Of a stretch of 12,722 nucleotides of DNA, positions 6,945 to 12,722 are shown one piece after another; positions within the stretch are counted from its first letter, which is position 1; the number at the start of each line of letters is the position of its first letter. Position numbers and translations under genes: made by a program. Under the pieces are notes generated by a model, which searched no databases, was not told the DNA's origin, and worked only from the letters and a program-made list of their open reading frames with translations. The DNA comes from Candidatus Dadabacteria bacterium (GTDB lineage Bacteria; Desulfobacterota_D; UBA1144; Nemesobacterales; JADFKM01): contig JADFKM010000059.1 in NCBI GenBank assembly GCA_022564935.1, positions 1 through 12,722 of the forward strand. Reading direction: 5' to 3'.

Positions 6945-8026
6945 AGAGGTTCGCAAGGGACCCGGAGCTGCTTGACATTGCGGAAAAGGTAGAGAGCGGC
7001 GGGCGCCTGAGCTTCGAGGACGGGATGACCATCCTCAACACCTCCGACCTAAACACCGTGGGGCTGCTTGCCGACTACGCGAAGCGCAAGAGGGAAGGGG
7101 ACAGGGTCTATTTCGTCGTGAACCGCCACGTGAACCCCACCAACATCTGCGCCATTTCGTGCAAATTCTGCGCCTTCGCCAAGACTGCGAAGTCGGCCGA
7201 CGCCTATGAGCTCAATTCGGAGCGGATTCTCTCGCTGTTAAATGAGGAGCTTAGGGAGGTGCACATCGTGGGCGGCCTCCATCCCGACTGGCCCTTCGAG
7301 CACTACCTGGACATCGTGAGGATGATAAAGGAGCGGTACCCAGCAGTGCACGTCAAGGCATACACAGCAGTCGAGATAGACTGGTTCAGCGACATAAGCG
7401 GCCTTTCCCACGAGGAGGTGCTGCTCGCGATGAAGGAGGCCGGAGTGGACGCCCTTCCCGGGGGCGGCGCCGAGATTTTTTCCGAGGAGGTCAGGAAAAA
7501 AATCTGCGCCCCCAAGACGCAGTCCCTCCAGTGGATAGACATACACAGGACGGCGCACCGGGTCGGCATCCCCTCGAACGCCACCATACTCTACGGCCAT
7601 ATCGAGAGGTATGACCACGTCGTTGACCACTTCGACAGGCTGCGCAACCTGCAGGACGAGACCGGGGGGTTCTTCGCCTTCATCCCGGTGCTTTTCCAGC
7701 CCGAGAACACCAGGATGTCGGAACTGAAGCCGCGGTCCGGCTCCTACGACCTCAAGGTTCACGCCCTTGCGCGCCTTTATCTCGACAACTTCCCGCACAT
7801 AAAGGCGTATTGGATAACGCTCGGCGAAAAGGCGGCTCAGGTGGCGCTCAGCTACGGGTGCGACGACGCCGACGGCACCATACTGCGCGAGAAGATCATT
7901 CACGACGCCGGGGCCACCTCGGAGGTGGGGCACACGAGGGATTTCTTCACACGCATGATAAAGGACGCTGGGTACACCCCTGTGGAGCGTGACGCCCTTT
8001 ACAACGTCGTCAAGATTTATAACTGA
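6920..8026 (+). CDS. mqnE: Aminofutalosine synthase MqnE (radical SAM)
   Basis: Radical-SAM enzyme that joins S-adenosylmethionine to 3-[(1-carboxyvinyl)oxy]benzoate, giving aminofutalosine, an early step of the futalosine route. The [4Fe-4S] motif is C77-x3-C81-x2-C84 within NICAISCKFCAF. HIVGGLHPD (about 114-122), DALPGGGAEIFSEEVR (about 176-191) and the C-terminal radical-SAM associated half match MqnE rather than the sister cyclase MqnC. At 368 residues it is family-sized. The ATG lies inside the last 25 nt of the decarboxylase gene, and GAAGGTGAG precedes it, so translation is probably coupled. The remaining pathway genes (mqnA, mqnB or mtnN, mqnC, mqnD) are not in this window. Confidence 0.95.
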   Translation: MGTILENIERFARDPELLDIAEKVESGGRLSFEDGMTILNTSDLNTVGLLADYAKRKREGDRVYFVVNRHVNPTNICAISCKFCAFAKTAKSADAYELNSERILSLLNEELREVHIVGGLHPDWPFEHYLDIVRMIKERYPAVHVKAYTAVEIDWFSDISGLSHEEVLLAMKEAGVDALPGGGAEIFSEEVRKKICAPKTQSLQWIDIHRTAHRVGIPSNATILYGHIERYDHVVDHFDRLRNLQDETGGFFAFIPVLFQPENTRMSELKPRSGSYDLKVHALARLYLDNFPHIKAYWITLGEKAAQVALSYGCDDADGTILREKIIHDAGATSEVGHTRDFFTRMIKDAGYTPVERDALYNVVKIYN

Positions 8027-8101
8027 TGGGATTTTCGGAGAGATAGTGGAGGGGGCGCTTGAGCGTATTGACCGCAGTCCTTATACTGCTCCCCGCCGAT
8101 A

Positions 8102-8132
8102 TTGACAAAACACCGGCTTGAGATAGCATATT
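8102..8132 (+). promoter_or_regulatory. Candidate promoter of the initiator tRNA gene
   Basis: A perfect TTGACA at 8102-8107 is followed by CATATT at 8127-8132, with a longer than ideal 19-nt spacer. TAGCAT at 8124-8129 is an alternative with 16 nt. Either would start transcription a few bases before the tRNA 5' end at 8147. Confidence 0.45.
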
Positions 8133-8146
8133 TGCTTCATATCTGA

Positions 8147-8223
<77 letters not shown>

Positions 8224-8639
8224 ACTTTTTTTAACCTTTTAACAACGCTTCCCTCTCCACTGTCAACCACCTGTATAAAACCTGCGATATGTGTATTTGT
8301 ACCGGGCTGAGGACAGATGAGGGGGCAAAAGCCCAATAAAAAGGAATGTCCTCAATCTCTCCAATGTTAGGTTTGGGTTGATTGAGAACAGCTTTGAACA
8401 AAAAAAAACGGAGCGCTTTTTGTTGGGACGCCCCGGTCTGTAGTTTCAAATAAAAGGTGGGAGGGCAGCACCGCCCTATACTCTTTATTTTACAAGCCGT
8501 CAGCACCCGGGCGAAAGAATGTTTTGCCTTCGTGAGATTGCTTGATTATTATTATTGAGGGTATTGGTTGCTCACTTTTGAATCAGGGGTTTTCTTTTTC
8601 CGTCTTAATATATGTAATCAGTATGCTCATTTAATAGAG
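8224..8639. other. Gene-poor spacer between tRNA-fMet and the ECF sigma gene
   Basis: No gene is supported in these 416 nt. Beyond the T run after the tRNA, the stretch has an AT-rich inverted repeat, AACAAAAA (8397-8404) with TTTTTGTT (8417-8424). A 91-codon minus-strand frame (8231-8506) lacks any recognisable domain. The last 100 nt must hold the sigma operon promoter, but I cannot name a convincing -35/-10 pair. TTAATATATG near 8604-8613 is the most promoter-like AT stretch. Confidence 0.5.
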
Positions 8640-9302
8640 ATGCAATTTTTTAAGAAGATCAAGGACGTTTTATCCACATTGGGCGAGAGGGAGAGCTCGC
8701 TTACCGATGAAGAGCTCGTGGAGCAGTTTGTAAAAACCGGCGACCACGAGGCGTATTACGAGATATGGCAGCGCCACGGCGGCTATGTCTACAACCTCGC
8801 CTACCGGATAACCAGCGACCATCACAGCGCCGAGGAAGTCTCCCAGGAAGTGATGATGCAGCTGATTCAAAAGCTCGATACATTCAAGGGGCAGTCCAAG
8901 TTTTCGAGCTGGCTTTACAGGGTCACTGCAAACGCAAGCTACAGCTTCCTCAGACAGAGGAAAAAGTATGAAAAGGAAGTGGGTCTCGAGAGCTACGCAC
9001 CCTACGACGATAACGGCACCCTTATGGGTAAGATAATGCCCAAGGCCTGGAGCGACAGGCCCGACAGCTTTCTCTTCGGCAAGGAATCGATGGAGATAAT
9101 CGAGCGGGCCATCGGGGAGCTGCCCGACTCCTACAGGGTGGTCTTTGTCCTCAGGGACGTTGAGGGGTTCACGAACGTCGAGGTGGCGGAGACTCTTGAG
9201 ATTTCCGTTCCGGCCGTTAAGACCAGGCTTCACAGAGCTAGACTGGCATTGCGGGACAAGATTTCGGACTACTTTATGGAATGGGATAAGGAGAAAAAAT
9301 GA
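8640..9302 (+). CDS. ECF-type RNA polymerase sigma factor (RpoE-like)
   Basis: Extracytoplasmic-function sigma factor of 220 residues that directs RNA polymerase to a small regulon. Region 2 (about 36-108) has the typical DHHSAEEVSQEVMMQL and FSSWLYRVTANASYSFLRQRKK, which contact the -10 element. Region 4 (about 151-207) has LPDSYRVVFVLRDVEGFTNVEVAETL and VPAVKTRLHRARLAL, the -35-binding helix-turn-helix. An acidic linker of about 40 residues separates them. I chose the ATG at 8640. A TTG at 8568 has a better Shine-Dalgarno (GAGGG at 8557-8561) but would add a 24-residue non-family extension, so it is an alternative only. The stop overlaps the next start as ATGA, the usual sigma/anti-sigma coupling. 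The controlling stimulus and the precise ECF group cannot be read from sequence. Confidence 0.93.
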   Translation: MQFFKKIKDVLSTLGERESSLTDEELVEQFVKTGDHEAYYEIWQRHGGYVYNLAYRITSDHHSAEEVSQEVMMQLIQKLDTFKGQSKFSSWLYRVTANASYSFLRQRKKYEKEVGLESYAPYDDNGTLMGKIMPKAWSDRPDSFLFGKESMEIIERAIGELPDSYRVVFVLRDVEGFTNVEVAETLEISVPAVKTRLHRARLALRDKISDYFMEWDKEKK

Positions 9303-9556
9303 GCGTGATGTGCCGTGAAGTGGTGGAGAACATTATCGGATACATAGAGTCTGAGCTTGACGGCGAGACGCTTCGGGATCTGGAAGCCCATCTCCACGAG
9401 TGCCCCGAGTGTCTTGAGTTTGTGAATACTTATAAGAAAATGCTCGAGATGGCGGGAAAGCTGAGGGAGCGCAGCTTTGTCAGTCCCGAGGTCAGAGAGA
9501 AGCTCAAGAAAGTTCTTCAGTCCAAACTGAAATCCTCATCCCACCTTGAAACCTAA
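9299..9556 (+). CDS. Zinc-finger (zf-HC2/ZAS) anti-sigma factor, soluble
   Basis: Likely partner that holds the upstream ECF sigma factor inactive. It is only 85 residues and has the zinc-binding anti-sigma signature H31-x3-C35-x2-C38, with Cys5 as the probable fourth ligand. It lacks any transmembrane segment, so it would sense a cytoplasmic signal such as redox or zinc state, in contrast to membrane anti-sigma factors cleaved by proteases. The C-terminal half is charged, helical-looking and rich in Lys, suited to wrapping the sigma factor. AAGGAG lies about 6 nt before the ATG, and the gene overlaps the sigma stop by 4 nt. Signal type is inferred from family knowledge (RsrA/ChrR-like ZAS domains). 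Confidence 0.88.
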   Translation: MSVMCREVVENIIGYIESELDGETLRDLEAHLHECPECLEFVNTYKKMLEMAGKLRERSFVSPEVREKLKKVLQSKLKSSSHLET

Positions 9557-9581
9557 TACCTGATTTTGAGTCTTAATTAGT

Positions 9582-10520
9582 ATGAGGAAAACCTACTTGA
9601 AGTCAGCCGTGGGCTTGGCTGTCCTTTTTTTCTCGGTATCGGTTATTTCAAGGGCTTTGGACGGTTTTAACGGGTTCGATGTGACGGGCAGCTTGATACC
9701 GAAGGACGAGATAATGTCGGGCGGGCCTCCGCGAGACGGCATCCCCGCTATACTTAACCCCAAGTTCGAGAAGGCCGATGAGGCCGACTGGCTCGGGGAC
9801 GGCGACCTGGTGACGGGCATTAACCATAACGGGGTGCAAAAGGCCTACCCGCTAAGGATTCTGGTGTGGCATGAGGCGGCAAACGATGATGTCGGCGGTG
9901 CTCCGGTGCTCGTGACGTACTGTCCGCTGTGCGGCTCCACGGTCGTCTACAGGAGGGACAGTACCGGCAACACCCTTACTTTCTGCATATCAGGTCTTCT
10001 GTACCAGTCTAACGTCCTTTTTTACGACCATCAGACCAAAAGTCTCTGGTCACAGCTCGACCTTAAGGCCGTTTCGGGAAAGCTCAAGGGACAGAAGATA
10101 GGGCTTTTCCCCTCGGCCCTGGCCACATGGGGGCAATGGAAGCAGAAACATCCGGGGACTCTTGTTCTCTCCAGGGATACGGGGTACAGTCGCGACTACG
10201 GCCGTGACCCTTACAGGGGTTATGAGAAAAACAGAGCCTTGATGTTTCCCGTCAGACGAACAAGTGACGCATATCATCCAAAGGAAAAGATTCTCGTTGT
10301 CGTTGCCGGAGGCGCTACTAAGGCTTACCCGTTTTCCGAGCTCAAAAAGGCAGATACCCCTCTGAGCGACGGCGTAGGAGGGCAGGAAGTTACGATCCAC
10401 TTCAACGACGGCACCTACGTGAGCTCCACTGGCCCTGGGGGAATCCCGGTGAAATCGTTCGTGACTTTCTGGTTCGCCTGGTACGCCTTCAGTCCCGACA
10501 CAGAGGTTTATAAGCGCTAA
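9582..10520 (+). CDS. Exported DUF3179 domain protein
   Basis: A 312-residue protein of a widespread family of unknown function. An N-terminal basic/hydrophobic segment (about 1-25) looks like a Sec signal peptide ending near SRA, so the protein is probably periplasmic. The DUF3179 core is clear: AYPLRILVWHEAANDDVGG (about 88-106), VTYCPLCGSTVVYRR (111-125) with Cys114 and Cys117, TFCISGLLYQSNVLFYD (133-149) with Cys135, and SLWSQLDLKAVSGKLKGQ (about 154-171). The CPLC pair, third Cys and nearby His97/Glu98 suggest metal or redox chemistry, but no activity is established. It begins 25 nt after the anti-sigma stop with no terminator between, so it is likely co-transcribed. No strong ribosome binding site precedes the ATG. 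Confidence 0.9.
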   Translation: MRKTYLKSAVGLAVLFFSVSVISRALDGFNGFDVTGSLIPKDEIMSGGPPRDGIPAILNPKFEKADEADWLGDGDLVTGINHNGVQKAYPLRILVWHEAANDDVGGAPVLVTYCPLCGSTVVYRRDSTGNTLTFCISGLLYQSNVLFYDHQTKSLWSQLDLKAVSGKLKGQKIGLFPSALATWGQWKQKHPGTLVLSRDTGYSRDYGRDPYRGYEKNRALMFPVRRTSDAYHPKEKILVVVAGGATKAYPFSELKKADTPLSDGVGGQEVTIHFNDGTYVSSTGPGGIPVKSFVTFWFAWYAFSPDTEVYKR

Positions 10521-10951
10521 TCGCCTGCGCGTTTTCTTCTCCCAATACTAAGCTCATTCGTGCCCAGGTGGTTTATTTGCTGCTGCGGCTTTGTATGCCG
10601 CCGGGGCAAGTGCGCGGAGGGATGAGAGTTAAAACCTCCCCTATTTAACGGTATTATATGAGAGGATAATCCTGTACCGATGCTTAGCGCGATGGGAAAA
10701 GAGCAAGAATTAGAGCAATTATAGAGTAGACTCTCAGGGATGTGCGAATGAACCTGGCGAAGGTGCGAGAGAACTTCGAAGCTCCTCGGGATGTTCAAAG
10801 CACACTGGTTAGAAATCTCCTTACTCAAGAACGGTATTTGCTTGAGCTTATCAAGGAAAAGAAAAAGGAACTTCAATAGCGCTCCCGGATTTTAGAGTCC
10901 GGCGCTTCGCTCTTAGGTCTGCCCTGAGCATCGGGTTTGGGTTCGGCGTCG
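10521..10951. other. Convergent intergenic region between DUF3179 and TPR genes
   Basis: This 431-nt stretch lies between convergent genes. It holds small inverted repeats such as GCGGC...GCCGC at about 10583-10599 with no T tail, and one possible 43-residue ORF (10748-10879, listed separately). No intrinsic terminator is obvious for either flanking gene. A 119-codon minus-strand frame (10517-10876) has no domain signature and is not called. Confidence 0.4.
10748..10879 (+). CDS. Possible small helical protein (43 residues)
   Basis: An ATG at 10748 opens a 43-codon frame ending in TAG, preceded by AGGGA about 9 nt upstream, a usable ribosome binding site. The product is highly charged and helix-prone (NLAKVREN at the start, ERYLLELIKEKKKELQ at the end). 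No family is recognised. It may be real, or the 3' remnant of a decayed coiled-coil gene: just upstream, another frame reads MGKEQELEQL before a stop (10692-10724). Confidence is low. Confidence 0.3.
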   Translation: MNLAKVRENFEAPRDVQSTLVRNLLTQERYLLELIKEKKKELQ

Positions 10952-11992
10952 TTACTGGTTGGCGTATCCCTCGTTGAGCCTGTGCAGGCTTTCTTTAGCC
11001 CTGGCGACGTGAGAGGCGTAACGGTCTCTGTGTGCGCTGAGGTCCAGGAATTTTTTGAAGTTCCTTTTTGCTTTTAGGTCTTGATTTGTTTTTTCCTGGG
11101 CTCGTGCAAGGTAATAGTAGGTGTCCGGAAATCTTGAGTTTAGCGATATTGCCTTTTGCTGGTAGTGAATGCACTCTTCCATCTTGCCCATATAAAAAAA
11201 CGTTATTCCCAAGTCCATATAAGCCGAGGAGTAAGTAGGGTTCAGGTCAATGGCTTTTAGATACGACGCTACGGCCTTACTCATGTAACCCTGGCTTCTG
11301 AACACTTTCCCCAGAAAGGCATGCGCATAGTCCATCTGGGGGCTGATTTCAAGGGCCTTGCGAATGTGCTCTGCGCTTTTTGAGTACCTGTCTTGTTTAT
11401 AGTAGTAAGCCCTGCCCAGCCTTAGGTGGGCAAATACCAGTTTTTTATTAATTTTGATGGCCTTGTGTATGAGGGGGTCGTCCGGCTTTGCGCCGCTTGC
11501 TTCCCACAGCAGGCACATGCTTTCGGCGTCGTTGGGGTCTATGTTGAGGGCCCTGATGGCGGCCATCCTTGTGTCGTTTTTCCTGTTAAGGAAGAGGTAA
11601 ACAAGTGCGAGGGCGCGCTGAGTTTCAAGGGAAGACCCGTCCAGTTTAAGCGCAATGAGAATGTTTTCGTAGGCGGAAGTAAAAAGGATTTCGTAGTCTT
11701 CTTTCTCATTCATGAGGAGGTAGCCCAAATAGGAGTAAGCTTCCGAAAGCCCTGCGTAAGCGGGGACGAAGTTTTTGTCCGCCTCTATAGCCTTGTGGTA
11801 GTGCCCGATTGCCGAGAGCAAGCTCATAGGGGTTAGGTACAGGTAGCTCTCCCTTCCCTTTTGGTATTGCTGCTGGGCAGTGAGCCCGCGGGTTGCGGGG
11901 CCGGGTTCTTCGGCCATGGCGATGGGGGTGAGGGGGACGCTCAGCGCTATTTGAAGCGTAAATGCAACTAAGAATAATATAGCTTTAGGCAT
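10952..11992 (-). CDS. Exported tetratricopeptide repeat (TPR) protein
   Basis: A 346-residue helical-repeat protein, probably a periplasmic or outer-membrane-associated scaffold for protein interactions. A signal peptide (about 1-28: MPKAILFLVAF... ending PIAMA) precedes the mature chain. About six or seven TPR units follow, with consensus residues visible in YHKAIEADKNFVPAYAGLSEAY, AHLRLGRAYYY, HIRKALEISPQMDYAHAFLGKVF, SYLKAIDLNPTYSSAYMDLGITF and HYQQKAISLNSRFPDTYYYLARA. The ATG at 11992 is preceded by GGGAGGAG with 8-nt spacing, an excellent ribosome binding site. A GTG 18 nt further upstream would fall inside that site and is rejected. It stands alone, convergent with the DUF3179 gene and in the same direction as the downstream-reading epimerase gene, so no partner is implied. 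Substrate or complex is unknown. Confidence 0.88.
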   Translation of the reverse strand: MPKAILFLVAFTLQIALSVPLTPIAMAEEPGPATRGLTAQQQYQKGRESYLYLTPMSLLSAIGHYHKAIEADKNFVPAYAGLSEAYSYLGYLLMNEKEDYEILFTSAYENILIALKLDGSSLETQRALALVYLFLNRKNDTRMAAIRALNIDPNDAESMCLLWEASGAKPDDPLIHKAIKINKKLVFAHLRLGRAYYYKQDRYSKSAEHIRKALEISPQMDYAHAFLGKVFRSQGYMSKAVASYLKAIDLNPTYSSAYMDLGITFFYMGKMEECIHYQQKAISLNSRFPDTYYYLARAQEKTNQDLKAKRNFKKFLDLSAHRDRYASHVARAKESLHRLNEGYANQ

Positions 11993-12023
11993 ATTATCCG
12001 CTCCTCCCACAATACCACCTTAC

Positions 12024-12029
12024 ATTATA
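12024..12029 (-). promoter_or_regulatory. -10 element candidate for the TPR gene
   Basis: A perfect TATAAT on the minus strand, 32 nt upstream of the TPR ATG at 11992. No good -35 sits at 16-18 nt (CGATTT or GATTTA only), so it may depend on an activator. It leaves a leader of about 25 nt containing the strong Shine-Dalgarno. Confidence 0.4.
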
Positions 12030-12215
12030 GCTAGCTCGTTATTATTAAATCGCTATTGTTAATTCGGCAAACGGCAGGCTGTTTAAACCAAAGGCGGTTA
12101 GCAGCCTTAAAAACTGCGGTTCCCATTATACTTCAGCTTGCGGCTAAAACCAATATGTTTTTTGATTATGTCAGTGTGAGCGAATTTGTAATCTGAGTGT
12201 TTTCAAATCGAGCTT

Positions 12216-12299
12216 CCCCGCAAGGGCGTCCTTTCGTGTGCCCGTTTGCGGAGCAGGCGGGGCTTACCTCATAGTCGATGAAGGCGCCCCTACGGGGGC
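12216..12299. repeat. GC-rich structured stretch at the 3' end of the epimerase gene
   Basis: Two elements are visible. Outside the gene, CCCCGC (12216-12221) pairs with GCGGGG (12257-12262), enclosing GGGC (12224-12227) with GCCC (12240-12243). Inside the last codons, GCGCCCC-TAC-GGGGGC (12284-12299) is a near-perfect GC palindrome. No T run follows on the minus strand, so it is not a standard terminator. It resembles REP-type intergenic palindromes, but no second copy lies in this window. Confidence 0.4.
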
Positions 12300-12722
12300 A
12301 ATGTTAATGCCGGAGGGAAATTCGCCCTCGTCTCTATACCAGAGGATTGTTCTCCGGAGCGCATTATATAAAGGGGTGAATTCTATGTCCAGCTCGGACC
12401 GGGCTTTGGCGCTGTCGCCCATTGCTCCCGTTTCCATAGCCCTTATGACGTCCCTGGAGAGCTTGGGTGGGGCGCCGGTGAAAAAAGACTTGAGCTCCAT
12501 AAAGCTCGCAGCGAGTTTTAGCATGAGGGGGGAGACGGTCTTTTCAGGCGGGCTTATGCCCGTAATTTTCTCTAGCACTCCGAACGCCCCGGCAATGGAG
12601 ATGTTCTCCCCCACCAGGATGTACCTTTCTCCCGGCTTTCCCCTATCTGCGGCCTGGAAGTGGGCGCCCACAACGTCGTCAATATATACTAGGGGAACCA
12701 TCGTTCGAGGGAACGGAATGGC
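12264..12722 (-). CDS. NAD-dependent epimerase/dehydratase family protein, C-terminal part
   Basis: Extended short-chain dehydrogenase/reductase fragment of 152 codons, open to the right window edge, so the N-terminal Rossmann domain lies outside. The visible segment carries the family landmark VYIDDVVGAHFQAADRGKPGERYILVGEN, followed by a C-terminal substrate-binding lobe and AKARSELDIEFTPLYNALRRTILWYRDEGE. It resembles the dihydroflavonol 4-reductase/HpnA (hopanoid-associated sugar epimerase) group. An ATG at 12701 is internal, because the upstream codons (AIPFPRT) continue without a stop. The last dozen residues (NIAPVGAPSSTMR) are encoded by a GC palindrome and look like a non-conserved tail. 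Substrate is not determined. Confidence 0.85.
   Translation of the reverse strand, partial: AIPFPRTMVPLVYIDDVVGAHFQAADRGKPGERYILVGENISIAGAFGVLEKITGISPPEKTVSPLMLKLAASFMELKSFFTGAPPKLSRDVIRAMETGAMGDSAKARSELDIEFTPLYNALRRTILWYRDEGEFPSGINIAPVGAPSSTMR

Noticed and set aside
7238-7933. Long antisense ORF (231 codons) inside mqnE
   Set aside because: It is opposite a strongly recognised radical-SAM gene. High-GC codon bias opens such frames, and the product matches no family. The same applies to antisense frames at 5571-6230 and 8670-9233.
8027-8101. Terminator after mqnE from the inverted repeat GCAGT...ACTGC (about 8074-8089)
   Set aside because: The stem is 5 bp and lacks a following T run, so it does not meet the pattern of an intrinsic terminator.
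8231-8506. 91-codon minus-strand ORF after the tRNA
   Set aside because: It has no recognisable domain, no clear ribosome binding site, and an irregular composition in an AT-rich spacer, so chance is the simplest explanation.
10517-10876. 119-codon minus-strand ORF between the DUF3179 and TPR genes
   Set aside because: It has no domain signature, overlaps the DUF3179 stop, and its composition (many Ser, His, Pro, Arg) is typical of a chance frame.

Overview
This window reads as chromosomal core-genome DNA of a Gram-negative, menaquinone-using bacterium with moderately GC-rich genes and AT-richer intergenic regions. The clues are a division and cell-wall (dcw) cluster starting with mraZ-rsmH-ftsL-ftsI, a futalosine-route menaquinone gene set, an ECF sigma/ZAS anti-sigma pair and exported proteins with Sec-type signal peptides. 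I cannot fix the phylum from sequence alone. A deltaproteobacterial or Desulfobacterota-like lineage, or a similar uncultured one, would fit, but this is inference.

Left part (1-3446, minus strand): mraZ, rsmH, ftsL and ftsI, the last cut by the window edge just after its KTGT motif, run leftward from a good sigma-70-type promoter at 3418-3446. Copies of TGCCACTT (AAGTGGCA on the coding strand), partly phased at 10 bp, overlap the predicted transcription start and recur close to the mraZ start. They look like MraZ operator boxes. rsmH is odd: homology to the family runs upstream of its first ATG, with no ATG, GTG or TTG in frame to supply a start.

Centre (3602-8223, plus strand): a UbiA-type prenyltransferase, a UbiX-type flavin prenyltransferase, a UbiD-type decarboxylase and the radical-SAM aminofutalosine synthase MqnE form a tight cluster. 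MqnE starts the futalosine route. The UbiA/UbiX/UbiD trio prenylates and decarboxylates 1,4-dihydroxy-6-naphthoate near its end. Small hairpins fill the ubiX-ubiD gap. An initiator tRNA-Met gene with its own promoter-like sequence follows.

Right part: an ECF sigma factor, a small soluble zinc-type anti-sigma factor (ATGA overlap) and an exported DUF3179 protein form a likely three-gene operon (8640-10520, plus strand). Beyond a gene-poor 431-nt gap, which holds one possible 43-residue ORF, are two minus-strand genes: an exported TPR protein (10952-11992) and the C-terminal part of an NAD-dependent epimerase/dehydratase (12264-12722), separated by a GC-rich structured stretch.

There is no CRISPR array, transposase, integrase or obvious defence system. 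The points most worth checking are the MraZ box arrays, the missing canonical rsmH start, and the sigma/anti-sigma/DUF3179 operon.
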